A DNA stretch of 64,000 nucleotides, taken from positions 188,001 through 252,000 of the forward strand of contig NC_051104.1 of assembly GCF_901709675.1 (NCBI RefSeq). Direction: 5' to 3'. Both the position numbers and the translations under genes were made by a program. Shown piece by piece: positions 23,401 through 36,320 of this stretch. The number at the start of each line of letters is the position of its first letter. Position 1 is the stretch's first letter. Below the pieces are notes generated by a model. The model was not told the origin of the DNA. It saw nothing but the letters and a program-made list of their open reading frames with translations, and did no database searches. This DNA is from Syngnathus acus (taxonomy: Eukaryota > Chordata > Actinopteri > Syngnathiformes > Syngnathidae).

Positions 23401-26400
23401 GCTAGCTACAGCAGACGGCACCTGACATAGTAACACACCCCTTCCTCCACACGCGCTGTGTGGTTGATACGGACTGTGGGGGCGGGTGTTAATTGATATA
23501 AACCAATCGTCTCTCCCTCCTCACATGCTCCTGGCCTGAGTGGCTTGGCCTATCTTTCTGATAGGCGCGCCACCCGCACGGCAGACTTACAGAGAGAGAA
23601 AAAAAAAGTCAGTCCGGGCGTGCTTGTCACTTGCAGATATTCATTTTGTGTGTGCAAACAAAACTACATTATTATTTTTTATGACTCACATCAGAGCTCA
23701 TACGACTGTGTGGCTGATAAAAACATGGCTGTTATTATTTTTGAAGTGCTTTTTTTTTTCCTGTGCGTCCGTCCCCCTGTTGCTTCATTACTATCGCGCT
23801 CTCTGTATTAGTAGCTATCAGCTCTTTTATCACTCTTTTGTTGCACTCAGCTGTTTTGGCCTAACAAGTGGCCATTCGTGCTCAACGAACTGTGGCCTGG
23901 ACATGGACAGTGCATATTGTCACCACCGTGTGTGTATGCTCCCCCTTTGTTGGCACGCCAAATACAAAGGGCAAAGAAATAGAGGATAATGCGTCTATCG
24001 TGGGACATGGCAGAGACGTTTCTTGCCACCACAGAGCACTCCACCATTAACAAGGAATTTTTGTTATTCTTCACAGAGAATAAATCTATCCAGCTGCGGT
24101 GTTGCTTTTGTAATTGAAAACCTCGGTTGATTGGAACAAATGGTGTTTGTTTGCCAGCATATGTCATGTTCTGGAAATAACTGGACTGGATTTAGCTTTC
24201 AGGCATGCTTTTGCCGTCTCCTCTATCATGCTTTTTCTATCTCCCAGGTTTGAATCCCCTCGCAAGCGCATCACACCAGCTCGTCACCGCCATCCATAAC
24301 AGTTTTGTTGCAATGTTTTTCAATGAGCTGCTCTGTGAAGTGATATGTGCGTTAATCCTATTGGAGAAATACCACAGGAACGCCTCAAAACTAATCTTTC
24401 ACACGGAAAACTGTACAGTGGAGCCTCGGTTCTCGAACACAATCCGTTCCAGAAGGCTGTTCGAGAAGTGAATCGTTCGAATTCCAAATCATATTTTCCC
24501 ATTACAAATAATGGGAAAAAAATAGTCCGTTTTCAAGCCCCCAAAAAACAACGCCTTTTCTAAGCATTTTTTCATTTGTGCATTTTTGTCCAATTGCGCA
24601 ACTGCAGCGCACCGCCGAACGCGCAACCGTAGCGCGTCGCCGATCGCGCAACTGCACCGCGCAGGTCGCATTATTGTGACAGAGCCATCGCGGAAATTTA
24701 GAAAATATGTTTAAACTCCTGCTGTACTTTCCAAAATTTAAGTGGACATCAGTGCGCAGGGAGCTTAATTTTGTCCGATCGGGCAACTGCAGCGCACCGC
24801 CGAACGCGCAACCGTTGCGCGCCGCCGACCGCGCAACTGCACCGCGCTGGTCGCATTATTGTGACAGAGCGGTCGCTAAAATTTAGAAAATATTTTTAAA
24901 GTCCTAATGTACTTTCCAAAATTTAAATGGACCTCAGTGCGCAGGGAGCTTAATTTGGTCCGATCGCGCAACCGCAGCGCGCCGGGCGCTCAGTGTCGCA
25001 CTGCTTTAGGAGCGCCTTTGTGTTTTAGGATGGCTTTACTGATCCCACTTGCTTCCTTTGGATGCATGATTAGAGTTGATGCAATCCTCAGAGTAACGAG
25101 AACGTAATAACGAACGGAGTCAGTTGGCATGCGGGTCCTCTCGGCTCATCTCGCGAGGTTCGACAACCGAATTTCGTCCGACATCCGAAGCAAAAAAATC
25201 TCGAATTTTTTGTTCGAATACCGATTTGTTCGAGAACCGGGACGTTCGAAAACCGAGGCTCCACTGTATTTTAAAACTTAACACTCCCTACCTCGATCTA
25301 AGTATTTCTTGGCTGCAGATTGCAGTGGAAAATAATTGTGATATTAAATGATAATACAGCCATTGTGTGTCTGGCATTGTTTTCACGCTGTTGGCAGGGC
25401 GTAGGCTGACAAATCTAATCTTATCCCCGAGCCCTAAAGTGTTCATTTGAAAGTAGGTTTGGACAAATTTAGTGGAAGAAATGAAATAACAGTGGACCTA
25501 GAACGGAGCCCTGGGGGACTCCATCTGATTAAAGATGGATGCTTCAAATGGCTTGCCATAAAATATCCAAGGAGCATTTCATCTTTGAACACACTTGATG
25601 AGCATGTCATCCGAAAGGAGAGTGCATTTCTTTTTTATTACATTTCCTCCCTCTACGTCTTCTTAATAGTTCTTGGCTCAGTAACAGTCACTCAGGAGTT
25701 TAATGAATGATAAATCATATAAGCTGAGTGATTACGACTTTTACATATTTTCACCGTTCTCTTTCGAGCATCGAGCAGCTAAACTATAAACGACCAGGGC
25801 AGAGAGGAATCTAACACGCTTCCATTAACACTTCCTCCTTTGCTGGGCATCCGCCACTCATTAATCAACACGCCAGTCCCCCGAGATTTACTTTGCGGTT
25901 TAGCTCATGTTGGCGTTTGTGTGTCAGTGCATGTTTGCATGTTTGCTTTCTTTTCCTCGTGTACGCTATTGGAGTCCATCATCTAATGAACTGCATGACA
26001 TTTGTTGACGGTGTATAAGAACCAAAATACCCGCCCTCCCCTTATTTTTAAATCACCTTTGGACTATATATTGAGATCCACTCCTGCTGTTACCTTTCAT
26101 CAACCTGCTTGCCAAGCATATTCATACGTAGCCAAATATAACCTCAGTTTGCCTCTGTCTCCCTGCCTTCAATCCACGAAACAAGTCGCAGGCAAATACT
26201 GTAAATAGAAAAGCTGAGCTGCTTTACATGAAAGTAAATATTCTTGTTGTGTCAGATACATTTATACAAAGTGTTTATTTTTATGTTAGGCTGTGCTGGC
26301 AATACCCGGAGCTTGAGTTTGTGTCGGTGAAAGTCACCTGTCCACGTGGGAGCTTTGTTTTGTTTTGTTTTGTTTTGTTTTGTTTTGTTTTGTTTGGAGA

Positions 26401-29400
26401 TTAGTTCACAGCAGCTTCCCTTCCTCCCTCTTTCTTTCTCATGGGAGATCTTTTAATAGTAAGGAGGTGACAGTTTCTCTGTCTGCTCGGGCGTCGGGTA
26501 TTAACTTTGCAGCTGACCGCCTTCTCGGTTTGTTCCTACGGCGTCGTCTTAATGAGCAGAAATGACCTCGAGTGTAGTGTCAGCCGAGGCGACAGCTTTT
26601 TGATATTTCTGCAAAGGGATGATGGTTCGGGGAGGGAGATTTTGAGCAAGGTCTTGCCAGGGGAAATGGAGCGCACAATTGTGGCGTTGGCTGTGGCGCT
26701 GCCAGCGGATCATTCAAAGGTCATGAAGGAGGGGGAAAAAAAATGGCTCGTGAGAGTCGTAAACAATTGAAAACAGAAGGTCAGTGGAAAAAGTTGGTGG
26801 GTGATGTGAAAAGGTCATAATATGCTTATTTGTAAATTGGGAGTTTATGCTAATCTGAAGCTTTCTGATCATCTCTCACAGATGGACTTTTTTCGTAGCC
26901 TTCACAGCGAAAGAGATTGCGCTGCAAATGTTCAGTACTGAACGGCTCGGTAAAAATGAAGCCTGTTTGGACTTTCATAAGAAATGAACGCATTGATTTG
27001 CTTTGTGTTGCTAATGGCCAAGCGTTTGAACTACAAGCTTGCCCCCCCTTTGCGATGAATCAATGAATCACCAATCCATAAACCATTAAAAATACCTGTG
27101 GAAAAAAGTGAAGGCTGTTTATTAAGGCCAACTTTTCACCCCTGACAGCTGCGGTAGGGCTCGGACACAGAGGAAATAAAACGGAATGGCGGCCTGCAAA
27201 AGGCAGTGTGAGGACGAGAGCCAAAACCAACATGACAAATTCCATTGGACGCTTTTTTGGGACACGCCACACCTTGGCACTTCATCGGCGGCATCTCGGA
27301 TTTGCACACAGAGTCAAGTTAGTCGGGCTATGTATATGTCAGAGGAGCAGCCCAAACATTCGTAGCTCTTCAGAATTAATCCAAGTCTGATTGAATTTAA
27401 ATAACTGCACAAAGCATCCTGGAAAACACTCGGGGGGGTGGGGGGTTAGTCAGGGGGGGAGGCTTCGTCATGTCCTGCTACATATTTTGTGGAGCGTCAA
27501 AACTTGATTTATATGATAATCAAGTGGTCGGCTAATGCTAATCACGCTAGACGTCATCTCATGGTTAGCAAGAAAGGCTACGACGTGATATGCTAAAATG
27601 CCCACTAATGTGATTTGCACCATGTTTTGTGATGGCTGCACTGGATTTGCTCACTTGTTGCTTGAAATATAAATTTGGCCTGCCGATGCGAGTAACACCT
27701 TAATGAATAAGCCTTTGCCCTTGCCGCTTCCAAACGTAAAAAGATGTTTTGCGCTTTTTAGCAACATCCCTTTTAAGAAAATAACACCGAATTGTTGCTC
27801 TCTCAAATCCGTCTTTGTCTGCGTGTTATTGTCAGACTTGTGCGTGGATTAAATGGAAATTGCTGAGTGTTTGCTTGTTTGTGTGTGGGGAGGATTGCAG
27901 CGAAAGCAGTACTACATAAAAAGGTTTGGATGAGGGATGGCGAAAGAGCAGCCGGTTGTCATGGCGATGACTTAAAGGGAAATTATTCCTCTGTAATAAT
28001 GTTTTATACATGCATGCAAGGCGGCTCGGTGGCGCACTGGCTAGCACGTCCGCCTCACAGTACGTAGGGTGCGGGTTCGATTCCACCTCCGGCCCTCCCT
28101 GTGTGGAGTTTGCATGTTCTCCCCGTGTCCGCGTGGGTTTTCTCCGGGCCCTCCGGTTTCCTCCCACGTCCCCAAAAACATGCTTGGTAGGCTGATTGAG
28201 CGCTCCAAATTGCCCCTAGGTGTAAGTGCGTGTGCGGATGGTTGTTCGTCTCTGTGTGCCCTGCGATTGGCTGGCAACCGGTTCAGGGTGTCCCCCGCCT
28301 ACTGCCCGATGACAGCTGGGATAGGCTCCGGCAAGCCCGTGTCCCCCGTGGGGATACAGCGGTACAGAAAATGGATGGCTGGATGGACATGCATGCGAGC
28401 ACACAGTGGCCTCTTGTAAATGTAAGCATAAAAAAAAAAATGTTGACGGTAGCTGGGCTGTAATCAATAATGAATAACTTGTGTCAACACCAACATAAAA
28501 ATCCAATAAATGAATCCAATAAATGATATTTTGTTCACGAGAATATCTAGAACTGCTATGGAGAACTCAACTTGTATTTGATATACCGTAATTTTCGGAC
28601 TATAAGTCGCGTTTTTTTTCATAGTTTGGGTGGGGGGGGCGACTTATAATAAGGAGTGACTTATATGTGTTTTTTTTCAAACATTTTCCAAAAAAAAAAA
28701 AAAAAGTGAAACCGCGATAAATGAACCACGATGTAGCAAGGGATTACTGTAATTTGAATTTCAAGTGACGTCAGCAGCGCGACGCGGTGTGGCGCGGCGG
28801 TTGTTTACATAAAGGATTGATCACGGGATGACGAAGATGACGAAGGGCCCCACGTACTACCGGCATCATTAGCGGCTTTGTTTCTAAGTGACACGGAGGA
28901 CGAAGAGTTTGAAGGATTTAAGGATTTGGAGTGACACAGAAAGTTTGAAAAACTATTATGGCTTTTATGCACGCCCGGTCCTACTCTACGGAGCTCTCTT
29001 TCACCTCCGTGGATAGAAGTCGGGGGCCGGCGCTCGGCCGGGTGGCTGTCCAGGGACGGTGGATGGGGCTCGGACATGGCTTTTACGCACGCCCGGTCCT
29101 ACTCTAAGGAGCTCTCTTTCACCTCCGTGGATGGAAGTCGAGGGCCGGTGCTCGGCCGGGTGGCTGTCCGGGGACGGTGGATGGGGCTCGGTCATGGCTT
29201 TTATGCACGCCCGGTCCTATTCTATGGATCTCTCTTCCACCTCCGTGGCTGGAAGTCCACGCCGCCACACGCCTGGAAGTTTGTTTTGTTAAATAAAGAG
29301 CCGTTTACCAAACCCACGTCTTTCCTTGTACTTTGTTAACGCTACGATCTAGTTATATACCAGATCTGTGGAATAACGACGAGGCTGACGTCAGGGCGCA

Positions 29401-32400
29401 CGCACGGCGTTGTTAACAAAGGACGAGGAATTTGATCGATGGATTTAATGATTTAGAGTGCACAGATGGTTTGATAATATTATTGCTTATATAATAGTTA
29501 TCCATCCATCCATCTTCTGAACCGCTTAGTCCCCACGGGGGTCGCGGGCGTGCTGGAGCCTATCCCAGCCGTCATCGGGCAGTAGGCGGGGGACACCCTG
29601 AACCGGTTGCCAGCCGATCGCAGGGCACACAGAGACAAACAACCATTTGCACTCGTACTCACACCTAGGGACAATTTGGAGTCTTCAATCGGCCTACCAA
29701 GCATGTTTTTGGGATGTGGGAGGAAACCGGAGTGCCCGGAGAAAACCCACGCGGGCCCGGGGAGAACATGCAAACTCCGCACAGGGAGGGCCGGAGGTGG
29801 AATCGAACCCGCACCCTCCTAACTGTGAGGCGGACGTGCTACCCAGTGCGCCACCGAGCCGCTATAATAGTTATTTGATTTCTAATTTATATATCGTTAT
29901 ATGGGCCTGTGGAATATTTTGAAGTGCAAGCGCCGTCAGCGGCGCGCACCCTTTGTTGACAAAGGACGATCGAAGGATTTAATGAATTGGAGTGACACAG
30001 ATGGTTTTATAAACGTGTTATTTATGTAATAGTTTTTTTTAAATAACTGAATGTTACGTCAGGGCCGTTCTCAGCTCTTCGTTTGTGTTTATGTCACGTT
30101 AGCATACCTATCGTTTAGCCTGTTGTTGCTCGTTCATGACTGTTCTTGGTGTTGGATTTTGTCGAATAAATTGCCCCCCAAAATGCGACTTATACTGCGG
30201 AGCGACTTATATATGTTTTTTTTTCACTTTTTTGGGCATTTTATGGCTGATGCGACTTGTACTCCGGAGCGACTTATCGTCCGAAGATTACGGTAAATGT
30301 ATTTTAGTAAGTGAGTTGTCATTTGAGGATATCTTTTTTTTTTTTTTTAAATGTACCACGAGAAGTAGTCGACAAAAACGCTGAATCCAGCGTTGCCAGA
30401 AATGCTCCGGCTATTCATTCATCCATTATAAATTCACCTATGGAGATACGGTCAATTGGAATTCCGACACTAAAAAGCTGCACTCTGCACTTGTGCACCG
30501 TTTTCTTTTGAATCAATAATTCCGCTTCATTTGAACCTGGCCCATTTTTCAATAATATCCTCATTGTAGCTCTCTGGGTCACATTAACGTAGGACAACGA
30601 TTTGGAGATTCACTGGTGGCAATTATCTTTCAAGCAATCTTTGTTTCCTCTTGGTCATATTTCTTTCCTGTCCTCTTTTTAGACCGTTTTTTTTTTTTTT
30701 TTTGCTGAATTGATGACCTGTCTCGTGGTTGGAAAAAAAAAGAAGAAGTCTGCCCTTGTAGTCCTTGTCATACTGGACCTTTTTCCTTCATTATTCCGTC
30801 ACCATATTATGACAGGGAACCTTAGTTTGCCTTTGACTTGTGTCCCATAGTCACACCAAGGCCTTGACAAATGAAATAAGGATTAGAGATGCACCGATCC
30901 GACTTTTTCAGTTTCGATACCGATACCGTGGTTTTGCGTATCGGTCGATACCCGATACCGATCCGATATTATGGTTGACTTAACAAGCTACATACCTCTA
31001 CATGTGGAACAGAAAAGACTAAAGGCAATGGCATCAGGCATGACTACACAGTTCATTCCTAAGACAAAATGTAACAAGATAAAGCAGATTCATGCAATGA
31101 ACTATTTATTTGTAACATAAATTGTGCAACAGCAGCAATAAAGTGTATCAGCATTTAAATTCAAGTAAATTAGGATACAAACTTCTTAAAAAAAAAATAC
31201 AAATGTTGCAGCTGAAACTGCACTGGGCAAATATAGAAAGGGTGATCAAGCACACAGTAACCAAATATTAAAATAAATAGTAAACATGTAAACATTAGGT
31301 GCCGTTCCACATCACTCATGACCTGTTGATGCTCTAAATGCTCATTTAAGCAGCAATGAGAAGTGCTCCCTGAAAACAAGCTCCGCTTAGTACTAGTACT
31401 ATACCTGGCAGTACTACCACCACCCCTGGCAACATTAGCTTTGCGGACATTACAAACTGCCGTCGAGCTAGTTGGCGTGTTCAGTTTAAAGTACCTCCAC
31501 ACAGCTGACTCTTTCGTTCGCTCCATGTTTGCGTTTGTTTAGAAAACTCTCGTGGCATGCGGCACACGTGCTGCTGACGTATGACGTAGCCGCGTCCCGC
31601 GGCACACGTGCTGCTGACGTATGACGTAGCCGCGTCCCGCGGCACACGTGCTGCTGACGTATGACGTAGCCCGCGTCCCAATAGATTAAGGAAAGGATCG
31701 GCTCACAGATCGGCTGCATTTTCCGATACCCGATCCATCAATTTTGTTGATATCGGGGCCGATATCCGATCCAGATATCGGATCGGTGCATCTCTAATAA
31801 GGATTTTGAAATTATATTTGACTGGAAAGAGGGGTGGGGTTGTATGTGTCTTCAGGAAGGAATGGGGGGGGGCAATGATTACTTGCTGCTGAGGTAGCAC
31901 CGCATTACAAAAACACACACACACAGACACACACACGCACACACACGAGGATTTGGAATGGCCCAGATAAACTAATCTATGATTGACTGGCGCACGGCTG
32001 CCTCGCCATGCTGCCAACAGCTGTAGTCGAGGACGAATTACAAAATTACGGGATGTCCAAACATTTGACGTGCAGTGTTCATTATATCGAGGGACACAAA
32101 CCTTCACTTATTTTCGATTTTCCGATTCTATCGGAACGACTGAAGTTAAAAAAAAACAAAAATCTCCGTAGTCAACATGCGAATGAGTCGGTCCCCATCA
32201 TGCCTAAGAGTTACAGACTATGATTAAAGTGCTCTTGTGTAAGGTATTTTCACTGAGTGCGGCGGCAATCGTCTTGAAATTATACTTTGCGGGGCGCAGG
32301 AAAATCATTAGGAGGGTAAAAGCCCTTCCCACATTTGTCCGATTTTCTTTGAACGATCCAAAGAAGAGGCGGCAGGCCCATTTGCGTTTCAATATTCACT

Positions 32401-35400
32401 CGTACACTGGAGAGTCCGATAGAGCGCTATATTTATTCGCCGATGTGATTAGTCATTCACTTGAAGAGGGCTGTCATTGGAAATCATTTTCATCTCTTTC
32501 GACAGCTCCTCACATGGTCCAAATAATGAGTGATTTGTCTGTTTGGGATGAATACCGACCATAAATTATTGAGAGGGGGTTAGAGACGGTTTCTCAATAA
32601 TTGCACAAGTGAATGAGACTTTGCGCTTTTGAGACTACTTAAAAGATGATTAAAGGCACCAAACGGCTTTTAAATTAGACAAGCCACGCCCTCTTCCATG
32701 TGCTAGATTCCGATAATACGACTTAGTCTATAGGGGGGGCTAAATTAAGATTTCCATGATCTATCGTTGCAGTTACCATCAACAATAGGCAACGTTGTTC
32801 CAAACGTAGGAGAAGCAAGAATCGTATGGATCCCGCGAAATTGAGTGTTGAAAGAACACAATGGTCGACCTGGTTTTTGTGAACCCGTCGTACTTTTCCA
32901 AGGTGTTTCCTTCAAGATGGAGCTGCCCTGAAAGTGAAAAGATTGCCCTTGAAAGGTTCTGAGCAGCTGGCTACTTTCACTGATGCCCATTTTACACGCT
33001 GGCAAGCTCAGCGTGCTGATGTTGTTGTTTTTCCAACAGTGAAAAATCGTCCGCAGATGCGGCTCGGAGCTGCAAAACGACTCTCTTACTATTTATACAA
33101 CACACGCTTTTCATCATAATGTATCCAATCTTTCAAAACACCAACTGTGTTTAAATGTTTTTTTTTTGTGAAGTCACCTGACGTGGATTTATATTTTTCT
33201 GCCTGATATGAATAAAAAAAAGTTGTTTTTTTTAACCCCCCTACAAAAAAAATTGGGTTTTTAATCTGGCTTCTTCCATACAATGAAAGTCATTAAACTG
33301 GAATGTTGAAAAAATATTTCTTTAATAAATCATTCCAAGATTGTGATAATGAAGTGTTAAATTTTAATGACTCAATTTGTATTCCACTGTTGTGTGGGTA
33401 CATCCCATTGCTCAGAATGTAAATCTGCTCATTATTGTTGATGGTTTTGACTCTCTGATGATGATCCTCCTGATTTTTGCTGTTCACTGAAATTATCATC
33501 TCTATTTTTGCGCCTATTTGTCAAGACGAATTTTTGTGAGTCGGGAGCTGAGGAACGTTTGATTTTGAGCATTCCTGTTTTTCTATCATGACTTTGTTTT
33601 TTTTTGTGTGTGAATTGTTTTTTCTGTATGCCCAACAATGTTCTGGCATTAAATGAGTCACATGAAAGTGGCAGAGCCTCATTCACATCTCTGTAATTAC
33701 AATCAGTGTAAGAGTGTCTGAATTGGCGGCGGCGGCAGTCTGAGAGTAGCTCTGCCTTGACAAAGCATTGACAACTGTAGAACAGAGAAAATTCAAGACA
33801 CTCCATTCATACCCCCCGGGTTCCTATTATGCACAAGCTATTTTATTGAGCTTCCTTTTGTGCCGGCATAATTACTTAATCTCGGCGCTCCTAGAGCGAA
33901 TTACTTTGCGAGGCACACTGGGCTCCTCTGATTCCAGCTCCTAGGAGCCGCGTGGGATTGCGTTTACTGCTTAAAAAAAGCAAACACGTTATTGTTCATT
34001 GTCAGTGCCGATATTCTTCTCGGATTTCTCTAAAAAGTTTACCGTTTTTTTCCGTGTATAATACGCAAAATTTAACTAATTTATTGTCCTAAAATCTGGG
34101 GTGCGCATTATACATGGGTACAATTTTTTTTAAAAAAATTTTTAAAAAAATTTTCTTTTTTTTTTTTTTTTTTTTTTAAGAAAATCATGGTACTGGTACG
34201 AGTATTGATTTATGTATTGTTCTCTTCTTGTCATGTTGTGAAAGAATGTGGGTTGAATAAATACCGAAAGAACAATAGTGTGTTTGTACTGTGCTCTGGT
34301 CATTTCGTCAAAGAAGGGATAATAGTCCTCTTCTCTTCTTGACTGACAATGAATGTGATAGTTTAATACAATCAGCAAATAACAAAATGCGTATTACAGG
34401 TAATATTTTATTTCACAACACTTTGCCTTGTTCCTTTCGTCTCTGCTGTTCACTTCAAACACGCTCCATACGAACGCAATGCTCTCGTATCAGACGCTTG
34501 CTCGATCACCTGCTCGTTTGCTGTCACAATGTACCCTACACAAATCCGAAACATTTGTTGCGGCTCCGAGTCACGACGAGGGGCAAGTTTTGGTTTCCAA
34601 GGGTGTTATTATTCCTCTTCAACGTCTCTCCCATACAGAGCCGCCTTTTTCACATGTCCGCACGTCACTTTCCTCTCTTTTCATCTGATCGCGGTGGTGC
34701 CTTTACGGGCAGTCGGAGAAATCAACGCCAACAAAAAAAATACATCCAGCCTAGTTAAGACCATACCAAAGACTATAAAAATGGGACCCATTGCCTCCCT
34801 GCGTGTGTGACGATCATTGGGACTTAAAAAAAAAAAAAAAAGAAAAAAAAAAAAAAAAAAAAAAAATTGGGTGCGTATTATACATGGGTACAGGCTTTTT
34901 TCCAGCATCAACATGCCATTGTTAGGGTGCGTATTATACATGGGGGCGTATTATACACGGAAAAAAACGGTAGTTTTTTTGGTGGTAGGAGTCAGGGATG
35001 AAGATTTGAAATGTTTTTTTGTTTCCTCGCCGATTGAAAGAGTTTTATAGGCTACGCGGGGACTGAGTGCATTACAGAGTGTTTTTCTGTTGTCCGCTGT
35101 TGATAATGGGCTTGGGCAACACTTAACTAGAATGGAGGCCCATCAAGACAGACCGATAAGGACCCAGGGATCCACTCCAGTCAATTACTATTAAAGTGCC
35201 GAGTTGAACTCGGCAGGCCTTTTATGAAGTACTGCGGCAGAGTAAACAAATTAATTGTGCGTCGACGCTTTCCCAACTCAACCGCATGGCCCAAGGCAAT
35301 CATACATCTGGTAGAGTGATAGCAGCTGTCTCCAGCAGGATATACAAGGATCATGTTCTTCAACGTTGAAAACTACCATGGACTCCATTTTCCATCGCTC

Positions 35401-36259
35401 ACTCTACTGCAGGGGTGGCCAACCCGCGGCTCGCGAGCCGCATGCGGCTCTTTTACGTTCATATCAACATTTGTGTTTATTTTTTGTGCGTATTTGCTTC
35501 GTTTGAGTTCAATATGGTATTTTGGTCAAACGCGCATGCGCGTGAGGTGAAATCCCGCAAAGGAGGAGGGACAAACCCATTTGAGAAGTGTCAATTTCGC
35601 TCTAAAAATGGCAAGGAAAAAATGCACAGCTAAACGAATATATGAGGATGAACACAGGACGTTTTTAACAGAGTTAAAGTTGTTTTTTGTTGAACGCAAT
35701 GGCAAGCCATTCTGCCTGATATGTCGGACGTCATTAGCGCATTTAAAAGCTTCAAATGTTCAGCGCCACTTCAGCTCACTTCATGCCAATATCGATAAGG
35801 ACTTTCCAAAAGGGACTGAATTTCGCAAGCACAAGTTTGGACACTTTGAAAAGTCAGGCAGAAAAATAGGTACAGTTTTTCAAAAAAATTACGAAGCACT
35901 CAGAGACTGTCACGCTTGCATTGTTTCAACTGGCTTGGAACATTGCACGGGCTAAAAAGCCATACAATGAAGTGGAGTTTGTTAAAAAATGCCTCAGTGA
36001 CGTTATTGAAATCTTGTCTCCTGAAAACGACAAACTAAAACGAATGATCTGTCCCGCCACACATAGTAAGTGAAAAAACGTATGTTTTTGTTTGTGGAAT
36101 TTGTTGAACTGAGAGTTTGTCTGTGTGAGACAATGCACACAATGTTCATTGTTGAAAATGTGGTCTTTGGTCTGTGGTTTTAGTACTGTAGGAGTCAATT
36201 TGTCATTATCATGTTGGTGCGTGACATGATAATGTCACACAATAAATTTGGCTGAGCAG

Positions 36260-36320
<61 letters not shown>

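Noticed and set aside
34291-34758. 155-codon + strand frame in the TIR element
   Set aside because: No recognised motif; it lies inside a non-autonomous transposon and overlaps another antisense frame.
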